DNA of 18,272 nt from Lachnospiraceae bacterium UBA7027 (GTDB taxonomy: Bacteria; Bacillota; Clostridia; Lachnospirales; Lachnospiraceae): positions 1-18,272 of the forward strand of contig DLBG01000108.1 of assembly GCA_002494135.1 (NCBI GenBank). The letters run 5' to 3'. The position numbers were made by a program, and so were the translations under genes. Shown here one piece after another: positions 7,292 to 14,017 of the stretch. The notes beneath the pieces are model-generated. The model saw only the letters and a program-made list of their open reading frames with translations. It did no database searches and had not been told where the DNA came from. Within the stretch, counting starts at the first letter, position 1. Every line of letters starts with the position of its first letter.

Positions 7292-8470
7292 TTATTTTAA
7301 GACAATCACAAGATTGCCGAGTTCTTTTTCTTTTCCCGAAAATGCGTCAAGATTCTCTTCGTGGGCAAAAACCAGTTCCGCATTTTCTCCTTTGTTTCTT
7401 CGCGCGTCTGCTTCTTCGACCGCTTTTTCGTAATTCTCTGCCGTATAAATAATGACGGTTTTTTCGGTTTTGGAATCCCTGATTTCAATGCCCTGTCTTC
7501 TGACGGCTGTCTGGATTTCATCGATCATGAATACACAGCCTACGGAAGGTGCCTGCTTGCCGAATTTTTCAATCAGGTTATCATATCTTCCGCCTTTTGC
7601 GATGGCATTTCCGATGCCGTAGGTATATGCGGTGAAAATGATTCCGGTATAATAATGATATTTCGAAAGCATCGTTAAATCGAAGGAAATGTAACGGTCG
7701 TATCCCTTTTTCGCAAGAAGATTTTTGATGGCGATTAAGCGCTCGATTGCATTTTTGGATCGCTCATTCGTTGCGTCTTTTGCAAGGTTGATCATTTCCT
7801 CTTCCGGTAAAAAGACCTTGGAAATCGCTTCGAGGCGGTCTAAGAAAGCCGCGTCGATATTGGATTTTTTCAAAAATTCCCTTGCCGCATAGTAATTCTT
7901 GGAGGTGATAAAATCCCGCAGCGTCATTTCCGTTTCTTCATCAAGATTTGCTTCCTCACAGAGCCCTTTAAAATAATTGCTTTCGCCGATGCTTACCTGA
8001 AATTCGGTGATTCCGACTTTTAAGAGACTTTCAATGACGATGCTTAAGGCTTCGGCATCCGCATAAATGGACGAGTCGTTGATTAATTCGAAGCCGATTT
8101 GTGTGGTTTCTTTTAATTTGCCCTGCAGTTCATTTGTGTTGATGAACGTATTGCCGGTATAGCTGAAACGCAGGGGAAGGTCGCTGTCCGAAAAATACTT
8201 GGCCGCACATCTTGCCACACTCGGGGTAAAATCCGGTCTTAAAACCAGCGTATTGCCTTCCTTGTCAAAGAATTTATATAAATCCTTGGAAGGAATCGTT
8301 CCGATGTCCTTGGAAAATACGTCAAAATACTCGAAAGCCGGCGTGTCGATCCGCTCATATCCGTATCGGGAAATGGTGTTCAGAATCAATGAGGATATGG
8401 AGATTTTCTGGTTTAATTCTTCTCCGTATAAATCCCTGACTCCGTCCGGTGTGTGTAATAATGAAATCAT
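7292..8470 (-). CDS. hisZ: ATP phosphoribosyltransferase regulatory subunit
   Basis: 392 residues, a histidyl-tRNA synthetase paralogue without aminoacylation function that forms an octamer with short HisG and binds histidine. It begins HTPDGVRDLYGEE like HisRS. Motif-2-type sequence is changed to LRPDFTPSVAR (77-87) and YTGNTFI (104-110), as in HisZ. The C-terminal HisRS-like catalytic block appears as KYHYYTGIIFTAY followed by AKGGRYDNLI. It has no anticodon-binding domain of the HisRS kind. It is first in the operon: ATG at 8470 has AGGAG 6 bases upstream, and a consensus promoter lies about 95 bases further up. Presence of hisG immediately downstream makes the HisZ reading firm. Confidence 0.95.
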   Translation of the reverse strand: MISLLHTPDGVRDLYGEELNQKISISSLILNTISRYGYERIDTPAFEYFDVFSKDIGTIPSKDLYKFFDKEGNTLVLRPDFTPSVARCAAKYFSDSDLPLRFSYTGNTFINTNELQGKLKETTQIGFELINDSSIYADAEALSIVIESLLKVGITEFQVSIGESNYFKGLCEEANLDEETEMTLRDFITSKNYYAAREFLKKSNIDAAFLDRLEAISKVFLPEEEMINLAKDATNERSKNAIERLIAIKNLLAKKGYDRYISFDLTMLSKYHYYTGIIFTAYTYGIGNAIAKGGRYDNLIEKFGKQAPSVGCVFMIDEIQTAVRRQGIEIRDSKTEKTVIIYTAENYEKAVEEADARRNKGENAELVFAHEENLDAFSGKEKELGNLVIVLK

Positions 8471-8492
8471 GGTGTCTCCTGTTGTTTTTGTT

Positions 8493-8533
8493 GTAAAATC
8501 ATATCCTGTCGTTTTACTTTAACGAATTAAAGT
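8493..8533 (-). promoter_or_regulatory. Two overlapping inverted repeats in the hisZ leader
   Basis: On the minus strand, ACTTTAA-TTCG-TTAAAGT (8533-8516) is a perfect 7-base stem with a TTCG loop. GTAAAA (8517-8512) can instead pair with TTTTAC (8498-8493) across a 13-base loop. The two stems share bases 8516-8517, so they partly exclude each other. Neither is followed by a T-run, so a terminator is not supported. Both are AT-rich and weak. They could be operator half-sites or leader RNA structure; the sequence alone does not decide. Confidence 0.4.
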
Positions 8534-8535
8534 GA

Positions 8536-8545
8536 TAGCATGCTA
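8536..8545. promoter_or_regulatory. Palindrome TAGCATGCTA, possible his operator
   Basis: A perfect 10-base palindrome sits about 11-20 bases downstream of the expected transcription start of hisZ (start near 8556 judged from the -10 box). This position suits a repressor that blocks promoter escape. Symmetry does not extend beyond the 10 bases. TrpR-family regulators of his genes are known in Firmicutes, so such a protein is one candidate binder; I could not check the motif. The leader (~86 bases) is too short for a T-box. Confidence 0.4.
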
Positions 8546-8562
8546 ATATGGTAACGTAGTAA

Positions 8563-8591
8563 ATTATATCGGAGGGTTATCTCTTTGTCAA
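8563..8591 (-). promoter_or_regulatory. Consensus sigma-A promoter of the his operon
   Basis: On the minus strand TTGACA (8591-8586) and TATAAT (8568-8563) are separated by exactly 17 bases (8585-8569). Both hexamers and the spacing are a perfect match to the housekeeping promoter. It points into hisZ, whose ATG is about 93 bases downstream of the -10 box. The -35 box contains the TGA stop codon (8590-8588) of the upstream pseudouridine synthase gene. Such a strong promoter for an amino acid operon implies control by repression. Confidence 0.9.
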
Positions 8592-9640
8592 GAAATATAA
8601 TCTTTGGCAAAATCCGGGATATATTCTATCGATATTCCTTTGTATTCCTCCATCCAGGGCTCGCTAAATGCGGCTTCTTTCGGAATTTCGACGCGCGATG
8701 CACATAAAAGCTGCCCGAAAGAATCCGGGCTGTCGGACGGCATTCTTCTATCGTTATTTAAGCCTTCTTTTCCGTATTTGAGATCTCCCGATATCGGAGC
8801 TTTGTATTCGGAAAGCAGGGCGCGGATCTGATGGCTTTTTCCGGAATGAAGTTCGACTTCCAAAAGGCTGTATTTTTCTTTTCGTGATAACTCTTTTACG
8901 GAAATAGAAACCGCTTTGGCTTCTTTACTCTTTGATTCCGGAACTGCATCCTCTGTTCTGTAGATTTTTACCTTATTAAGAGTCTCGTCTTTCAATAAAT
9001 ATCCGCAAAGCAATATTCGCCCGGTTTCGTCCGTTCTTTGGCTTGTCTTGATTTTGCCGAAATCATCCGCATCGGTAATGCAGTAATAAAATTTCCGGAC
9101 GATTCCGTCTTTTAAAAGCTTTGATCCGAAACGGCTTCCGCGAAGCGTTTTTCCGCCGATTACGATGCCGGAAGTATTCCGGTCAAGGCGGTTTAATACG
9201 GACGGTACAAAGGTTTTTAACTCTTCTTTTGTTATTTTACAATTCTGAAGCAGATAGCCGACAAGCCATTCGTTCAGGCTTTCGTCGCTTTCCTTCGCTT
9301 TCTGCGAAAGGATTCCGGACGGCTTGTATAAAAAGACAAGATCATCGGTTTCCTTCAAAACACGGACTCCCGCAAGGTTTTTGTATGCGGAGAAATATTC
9401 ATCTGTATCCTTCCCGGCACTGCCTTCAAATAAGGCGATGGTAGCATCGGATACATAAAGCCTGATTTCGTCTCCTTCTTTTAAAATCTCGTTTCCTTTG
9501 CACTTCTGTCCGTTTAAGGTGAGATTTTTCTTACGGGCCATTTTATAAAAAAAGGAGTCCGGAGCTTCTTTTAAGCGGGCCTTTAAGAACTTATCAATCC
9601 GCCCGCCTGCCTGTTTTTGATCTACGATCCATTCTTTCAT
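8588..9640 (-). CDS. RluA-family pseudouridine synthase with S4 domain
   Basis: 350 residues from ATG at 9640 (MKEWIVDQKQ). The open frame extends upstream to 9733, but that would overlap the preceding gene and the extra residues look non-native; ribosome binding before 9640 is weak (GTAAAG). An S4 RNA-binding domain (GGRIDKFLKARL, about residues 12-60) is followed by the RluA-type catalytic domain. The signature is NRLDRNTSG with catalytic Asp153, and a C-terminal HSGKSHQIRALLSEYKAPIS block. It isomerises uridine to pseudouridine in rRNA or tRNA; the target site (RluC/RluD-like 23S position or another) cannot be told. It lies 19 bases after the membrane-protein gene. Its stop codon is inside the -35 box of the his promoter and no terminator follows, so read-through into hisZ is likely. 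Confidence 0.9.
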   Translation of the reverse strand: MKEWIVDQKQAGGRIDKFLKARLKEAPDSFFYKMARKKNLTLNGQKCKGNEILKEGDEIRLYVSDATIALFEGSAGKDTDEYFSAYKNLAGVRVLKETDDLVFLYKPSGILSQKAKESDESLNEWLVGYLLQNCKITKEELKTFVPSVLNRLDRNTSGIVIGGKTLRGSRFGSKLLKDGIVRKFYYCITDADDFGKIKTSQRTDETGRILLCGYLLKDETLNKVKIYRTEDAVPESKSKEAKAVSISVKELSRKEKYSLLEVELHSGKSHQIRALLSEYKAPISGDLKYGKEGLNNDRRMPSDSPDSFGQLLCASRVEIPKEAAFSEPWMEEYKGISIEYIPDFAKDYIS

Positions 9641-9659
9641 AGTCTTTACGGAATTGCTT

Positions 9660-10238
9660 TTAAATCGAGAGCGACGAAAGAAGCGCGAATGCGCGTGCTT
9701 CATCCTCGGACAGTTCGTCACAGGATGCCGCAAGTTCCTTTAAGCGGTCCAGAAAACGCTCTTCTTTGTCGAATACTTTGACGGTGATGTCTTTGATGTC
9801 GTTTTTGGTTAAGTATTCTTTGATGTGGTTTTCGCAGTCGACGGTTTTGGTTTTTGCCTCGGTACAAAGTGCTATCAGACAACGCTTTCCGACTGCGGCG
9901 GTACAAAGCGGATAATTGACCGAGTAGCTGGTCAGATAATAATCGTAGCCGATATAGGCGCCCTTTCCTTCGTATCCTGCAATTTCATCGTGCAGTTTCG
10001 AAGGAATCGAATACTTCTCGGCGCGCAGGAAAACAATAAAAGAAACAATGGATTTTGCCGCGGGAAGCATGCCTACCACGGCGATTACCGTAAACAGATT
10101 CTTAAAATCTTTTGTAATCGAATATCCGATGAAGAACAGTCCGACCGGAAGAATCAGTAAAACCAAAGTCAGAAGCCCCTGATAGACCGGCGCTTTCCTT
10201 AAATACGGATAAGTTCCTTTTTTCTTACTAAACAACAT
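9660..10238 (-). CDS. Unrecognised membrane protein with two predicted helices
   Basis: 192 residues; I do not recognise the family. A short basic N-terminus (MLFSKKKGTYPYLRKAP) is followed by hydrophobic segments at about 20-41 and 47-71. A ~120-residue hydrophilic C-terminal part, probably cytoplasmic, follows. That part contains five cysteines (112, 120, 125, 135, 173), a short mixed alpha/beta-looking stretch (DIKDITVKVFDKEERFLDRL), and ends with an acidic helix. No catalytic motif is evident. The ATG at 10238 overlaps the RsuA-type gene by 11 bases, and the next gene begins 19 bases after its stop. It is therefore embedded in one transcription unit between two pseudouridine synthases. 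Codon use looks like its neighbours. The open frame is almost certainly a real gene because it fits the spacing pattern; function is open. Confidence 0.8.
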   Translation of the reverse strand: MLFSKKKGTYPYLRKAPVYQGLLTLVLLILPVGLFFIGYSITKDFKNLFTVIAVVGMLPAAKSIVSFIVFLRAEKYSIPSKLHDEIAGYEGKGAYIGYDYYLTSYSVNYPLCTAAVGKRCLIALCTEAKTKTVDCENHIKEYLTKNDIKDITVKVFDKEERFLDRLKELAASCDELSEDEARAFALLSSLSI

Positions 10239-10968
10239 CGATTTCCCTGCCTTCTCCTTCTTCTAAATGAAGGTTTTCAAGTGTTATACTGCCGAAAGAA
10301 ATTCTTCGTAACGATACGACTTTGTTGGCCGTGGAACGAAGCATTCTTTTGATCTGGTGATATTTTCCCTCACGGATGGTAAGCAATATGGAGTTTTCGG
10401 ATTCTCCGTCGTCGGATTCCGATGCAACGGATTTCGCCCCTTCAGATTTTTCGCTTGTGTTTCCGGTGCGTTTTACGACGGCCGGAAGTGCCGTTTCTCC
10501 GTTTCCGAGCGAAATGCCTTCTTCAAGTTTCCGGATATCGTCATCCGTAATCGGCTTTTCGCAGACAACCTCATAGGTTTTCTCGACATGCGATTTCGGG
10601 GCAAGCATTTTGTGCGCCCACTCCCCGTCGTCTGTAAAAATCAAAAGTCCCGTGGTGTCTTTATCCAGTCTTCCTACCGAAGAAACTTTCTTTCGGATAT
10701 CTTCGGGAAGGAGGTTATATACGGATTCTCCATCTTCATCCACCGTACTGCAGACGTATCCTGCGGGCTTATTCAGTGCATAATAGATTTTGCCGCCAAC
10801 AAAAAGACTTTTCCCAAAGCAGATGACTTCGTCCGTGTTTTCTTTTACATCAAACGCAGGATCTTTGACAATACTGCCGTTTACGGTGACGGATCCTTTT
10901 TTTAAAATGCCCTTCACTTCGCTTCTCGTGCCGATTCCTGCGTGGGCCAGATATTTATCAAGTCTCAT
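10228..10968 (-). CDS. RsuA/RluB/RluE-family pseudouridine synthase
   Basis: 246 residues. An N-terminal S4 domain (MRLDKYLAHAGIGTRSEVKG) is followed by the RsuA-type catalytic domain. It has ALNKPAGYVCS (64-74), the signature GRLDKDTTGLLIFTDDGE with catalytic Asp102, and GKYHQIKRMLRSTANKV (201-217). It modifies rRNA uridines; the family includes 16S U516 (RsuA) and 23S sites (RluB/RluE). The relatively short C-terminus without a basic tail favours RsuA-like over RluB, tentatively. Residues ~168-193 form a Ser/Glu/Asp-rich low-complexity insert just before the final conserved block. It overlaps both neighbours by 11 bases: its start lies within the amidase gene end, and its stop inside the next gene. 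Confidence 0.92.
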   Translation of the reverse strand: MRLDKYLAHAGIGTRSEVKGILKKGSVTVNGSIVKDPAFDVKENTDEVICFGKSLFVGGKIYYALNKPAGYVCSTVDEDGESVYNLLPEDIRKKVSSVGRLDKDTTGLLIFTDDGEWAHKMLAPKSHVEKTYEVVCEKPITDDDIRKLEEGISLGNGETALPAVVKRTGNTSEKSEGAKSVASESDDGESENSILLTIREGKYHQIKRMLRSTANKVVSLRRISFGSITLENLHLEEGEGREIDVV

Positions 10969-12235
10969 CCTGATTCCCCGCGTTTTCCTTCTTCGACATC
11001 AGATACAAAAGAACACAAAGCACGCATCCCATCAGGGCGCCGAACACGATAACGATGGATTTTAAGGCATCGAATTCGGGATCGTGGTCGAATACGTTGA
11101 CCGGTCCGGTTTCGTTTTCTCCGTCAGGTGCGGAAGAATCTTCGAAATCCTTCTGGAAATTATGGAAATAGTCGGGATCCAGTTCGATTTCAAGTAACGG
11201 ATCGAGGAAATTGCTGGTGATACAGCGCTTTTCTTCGTTGAAAACCAAAGCGGAAATCGTTTTCGGATTCGATGTGTCCAGAATCACATTAAAACGCCCC
11301 ACTCCGCCGTATTCAAAGGGATACTCTTTCGTATAGGTTTTGCCGCAGTCTTCGGAAACTTTATAACCGGCAAGCGTTCCTTTCGGATCGTTTGCACGTA
11401 CGCAAATGGTTGCGACGCAGGTAGTATTTGATGTCTGAACAAAACTTTCCAGACTGATTTCGGCACTGTCGGGCGTGGAAAAATCGTGTTCCAAAACGGA
11501 AGGGGCCTCGTATTTTACATCGGGCTCTTTTGTAAAATCATATTCTTCCGATTTTAACTTTAAGGCGCGGGCAATCGCAATGGCGTCGCGCTCTCCGATT
11601 AATTTTAAGGATTCCTCATCCGAGAACAGATATCTGTATTCCTCACGGTCCATGCAGCAGTGTTCCACAATCATGGAGGGCATTTTATACAGAGTACTGT
11701 GACGGATGATTCCGTAGTAATCCTGACCTTCTTCACCGATTCTGGTAAAAACGCCGTTTGAATGAACTCCGAGTTCCTCAAGCGATTCTTTAATCGCTTC
11801 CGCACAGGGCATAACCTGTCTGTACAGGTTGGCATCCTTGGAAACATAGATTTCGCTTCCGGTAGATTTATGATTCTCCGTGCCGTTAAAATGAACGCTG
11901 ATCAAAAAATCCGCTTTCTTATCAACAGCCGCTTTGACGCGTTCTTCGTAGGTCTGATCGACATCGCCGTTTCTGGTTAAAACAACTTCCACATTTTCAA
12001 ATTCGGAGAGTTTTTCGGCCAGTGCCTGTGATACGGTAAAATCGATGTCTTTTTCCTTGATTCCGAAGAAGACCGCTCCTTCGCTTTTTCCGCCGTGGCC
12101 GGGATCAATCGCAATCACGTATTTGCGCGCCGCCTCGGTTTTGAGCGGAAGAAAACAGACAATCGGGAATAAAGACATCATAATCAGAAATATGCCGATG
12201 ATTCTGTATGCAGTTTTTTTCTGACGGTTTTTCAT
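10958..12235 (-). CDS. N-acetylmuramoyl-L-alanine amidase (Amidase_3), membrane-anchored
   Basis: 425 residues. The basic start and hydrophobic segment (about 11-31) followed by KTEAARKY look like a signal peptide or signal anchor. The Amidase_3 domain (about 39-230) shows the zinc ligands H47 (DPGHGG), E61 (KEKDIDF) and H115 (SVHFNG), and the catalytic E191 (IVEHCC). It cleaves the bond between muramic acid and L-alanine in peptidoglycan outside the membrane. Residues ~245-345 look like a beta-rich extracellular domain. An acidic linker and a second hydrophobic segment (about 391-415, ending YLMSKKENAG) suggest a C-terminal membrane anchor. No classic SD precedes the ATG; a terminator hairpin ends 13 bases upstream. 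The next gene overlaps by 11 bases. A role in cell separation or wall turnover is expected. Confidence 0.92.
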   Translation of the reverse strand: MKNRQKKTAYRIIGIFLIMMSLFPIVCFLPLKTEAARKYVIAIDPGHGGKSEGAVFFGIKEKDIDFTVSQALAEKLSEFENVEVVLTRNGDVDQTYEERVKAAVDKKADFLISVHFNGTENHKSTGSEIYVSKDANLYRQVMPCAEAIKESLEELGVHSNGVFTRIGEEGQDYYGIIRHSTLYKMPSMIVEHCCMDREEYRYLFSDEESLKLIGERDAIAIARALKLKSEEYDFTKEPDVKYEAPSVLEHDFSTPDSAEISLESFVQTSNTTCVATICVRANDPKGTLAGYKVSEDCGKTYTKEYPFEYGGVGRFNVILDTSNPKTISALVFNEEKRCITSNFLDPLLEIELDPDYFHNFQKDFEDSSAPDGENETGPVNVFDHDPEFDALKSIVIVFGALMGCVLCVLLYLMSKKENAGNQDET

Positions 12236-12243
12236 AATCTCAG

Positions 12244-12272
12244 TAAAAAACCGGTTTCTTTCGAAACCGGTT
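12244..12272 (-). terminator. Intrinsic terminator after the coiled-coil gene
   Basis: On the minus strand AACCGGTTTC (12272-12263), loop GAAA, GAAACCGGTT (12258-12249) form a perfect 10-base stem with a GNRA loop. A run of T follows (12250-12245, partly paired). It lies 30 bases after the stop of the coiled-coil gene and only 13 bases before the amidase ATG, so it separates the topoisomerase-coaD block from the amidase block. Confidence 0.9.
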
Positions 12273-12302
12273 ATATTTTACAATCTGACAAAGTTTATTG
12301 CA

Positions 12303-12923
12303 TTAGATCATATCCAGATTCAGTTCACCGGTGGAAGAAGGAACTACCATGGTGGAATCGGATACGGTTTCGGGAGCGGAACCTTTTTCGGGATAAAGCT
12401 CAGCACGGTTGGATTTCAGTACGTTGTAATACTGCTCCAGTGCTTTCTGCTGTTCCTCGTATTTCTTTGCATTGGAATCCATTGCCTGAGCGAGGATGTT
12501 CTCAACGTTTGCCATCATATCATCGGTATAGGCGATTGCGCCTTCCTTGATTGCGTTTGCTTCAGCGGTAGCATTGTCAAGAATTGCCTGAGCCTGCTCG
12601 CTTGCAGCACGAATGACTTCTTCGGACTGTGCATATGCCTGCTGCATAATTTCGCTTTCGGAAACCATCTGATTGGTTCTTGCAGCTGCATCATCAATCA
12701 ATGCCTGTGCTTTTTTCTTTGCGTCGTTAATAATCGCGTCTTTGTTGGAAACAATTTTACGAAGTGCTTTAATCTCTTCCGGGGTGTTAACCTTTAACTC
12801 CTCGATTAATTCATCCATCTCCTGCTTGTCGATGGTGATTTTGTTCGGGTTAAATACATTCCCTTTGCATCCATCAATATAATCCTCAATGTCCTTGATG
12901 GTTTGTTCGATTTTGCTCTGCAT
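12303..12923 (-). CDS. Coiled-coil protein next to coaD (DivIVA/SepIVA- or ATPase-subunit-like)
   Basis: 206 residues, soluble, with no enzyme motif. The N-terminus (MQSKIEQTIKDIEDYIDGCK) and especially residues ~48-175 are rich in Ala, Glu, Gln and Lys in a long helical, heptad-like pattern. This resembles the coiled coils of DivIVA-type or V-ATPase subunit H/E-type proteins; automated annotation often calls such genes 'ATPase subunit', which is probably misleading. The C-terminal ~30 residues (PEKGSAPETVSDSTMVVPSS) look disordered. A good site (AAAGGAG) precedes the ATG at 12923. It follows coaD by 54 bases, and a strong terminator lies 30 bases after its stop. In Actinobacteria the septation protein SepIVA, also a coiled-coil, lies in a comparable coaD neighbourhood, so a cell-division or envelope role is a reasonable guess, not shown here. 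Confidence 0.85.
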   Translation of the reverse strand: MQSKIEQTIKDIEDYIDGCKGNVFNPNKITIDKQEMDELIEELKVNTPEEIKALRKIVSNKDAIINDAKKKAQALIDDAAARTNQMVSESEIMQQAYAQSEEVIRAASEQAQAILDNATAEANAIKEGAIAYTDDMMANVENILAQAMDSNAKKYEEQQKALEQYYNVLKSNRAELYPEKGSAPETVSDSTMVVPSSTGELNLDMI

Positions 12924-12977
12924 TTTTCGTTTCTCCTTTTACTGACTGATTCAAACTATAATCTATCTTAAATTTCA

Positions 12978-13466
12978 TCAGTTCTCATAACCGAATTTCT
13001 TATACAGGCATTTGCATACGTATTTCGGAACCAGCTCCGAAACGTCGCCGTGGAAACTTGCAATCTCTCTGACCGTCGTGGACGAAAGGAAGGAATACGC
13101 CAGATCGGTTGTCAGAAAGACGGTTTCCAAATCGCCTTTTGAAATCGTAAAATTGGTCTGCGCGAAATGTAATTCATAATCAAAGTCCGTCATAGCCCGA
13201 AGGCCTCTGATGGCAATATGACAATTCTTTTCCCTGGCATAATCGACCAAAAGCCCTGAAAAAGAATCAATTTCAACATTCTTTAAGTGCGCAGTACACT
13301 CCTTTAGCATTGTAACACGTTCTTCTACAGTAAACAAGGGAGATTTTGAAGGATTATTCAGCACGCTGACGATAATATGGTCAAACATTCCGCTTGCCCG
13401 CGTGATGATATCGATATGTCCGTATGTCACGGGATCAAAACTGCCCGGATAAATCGCTGTACTCAT
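12978..13466 (-). CDS. coaD: Pantetheine-phosphate adenylyltransferase
   Basis: 162 residues, normal for the family. It transfers AMP from ATP to 4'-phosphopantetheine, giving dephospho-CoA, the fourth step of coenzyme A synthesis. The nucleotidyltransferase motif is at the start: YPGSFDPVTYGHIDII with the T/HxGH histidine. IRGLRAMTDFDYE (phosphopantetheine and ATP binding) and SSTTVREIA near the C-terminus (the ISSTxVRE motif) are present. The ATG overlaps the rsmD stop as ATGA (4 bases), the usual coupling of rsmD and coaD in many bacteria. No abnormality seen. Confidence 0.97.
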   Translation of the reverse strand: MSTAIYPGSFDPVTYGHIDIITRASGMFDHIIVSVLNNPSKSPLFTVEERVTMLKECTAHLKNVEIDSFSGLLVDYAREKNCHIAIRGLRAMTDFDYELHFAQTNFTISKGDLETVFLTTDLAYSFLSSTTVREIASFHGDVSELVPKYVCKCLYKKFGYEN

Positions 13467-14017
13467 TCTTCCTCCCTTCTTAGGAACACATGGCGACAGG
13501 TTTTGTAGTTCTTCTCTTTTACAATAACAAAGCCGCTTTCACCTATTTTTGTAAAATCTTCGGCCGACTCGCACTCCACAACGACGATTCCGTCTTCTCC
13601 TAGCAGATCATATTCCTTAATCAGCTTTAAAACGTCATCCTTTGCGTGCAGCGCAAACGGCGGATCCATGAAAATAATGTCGGCTTTTTCCCTGATATCG
13701 GCCTTTAACGCCTTTAAAACGTCACAGGAAAGAAGCGTGGCGCACTCTTGTAACTTTGTTTTGGCGAGATTTGTGCGGATGCAGGACAAAGCTTCTTTGT
13801 TGTTCTCGACAAAATACGCCTTCTTTGCACCGCGGCTTAACGCCTCGATGCCGATGGCACCGCTTCCTGCGAATAAATCCACAAAAACACAGTCATAAAG
13901 TCTGTTTGTTAAACAATTAAACAATGTCTCTTTATGTTTGTCAACGGTGGGTCTGGTTTTATCGCCTTTCGGAGCAATTAACGGGATGCTCCTCGCGCTT
14001 CCTGCAATGACTCTCAT
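13463..14017 (-). CDS. rsmD: 16S rRNA (guanine966-N2)-methyltransferase
   Basis: 184 residues. It begins MRVIAGSARSIPLIAPKGDK-TRPT, typical RsmD. The SAM-binding motif I is VDLFAGSGAIGIEALSRGA, and the catalytic motif IV is IFMDPPF (NPPY-type, here DPPF). It methylates the small-subunit rRNA on the assembled 30S side. The start ATG at 14017 overlaps the topoisomerase A stop by 4 bases (14014-14017), and the end overlaps coaD, so topoisomerase A, rsmD and coaD form one coupled unit. Confidence 0.95.
   Translation of the reverse strand: MRVIAGSARSIPLIAPKGDKTRPTVDKHKETLFNCLTNRLYDCVFVDLFAGSGAIGIEALSRGAKKAYFVENNKEALSCIRTNLAKTKLQECATLLSCDVLKALKADIREKADIIFMDPPFALHAKDDVLKLIKEYDLLGEDGIVVVECESAEDFTKIGESGFVIVKEKNYKTCRHVFLRREEE

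Noticed and set aside
8471..8562. T-box or attenuator leader for the his operon
   Set aside because: The leader is only about 86 bases, with no T-box core, no histidine-codon-rich leader peptide and no hairpin followed by a T-run.
9641..9733. Upstream in-frame starts for the RluA-type gene
   Set aside because: They would overlap the upstream membrane-protein gene; the Arg/His-rich extra residues do not resemble an S4-domain start.
10357..10905. 182-codon plus-strand frame rich in Phe, Arg and Gly
   Set aside because: Antisense to the conserved RsuA-type gene, whose motifs are intact; composition looks like a reverse-strand shadow.
12924..12977. Possible promoter before the coiled-coil gene (TATAGT at the minus strand)
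   Set aside because: No acceptable -35 hexamer at 16-18 bases; too weak to annotate.
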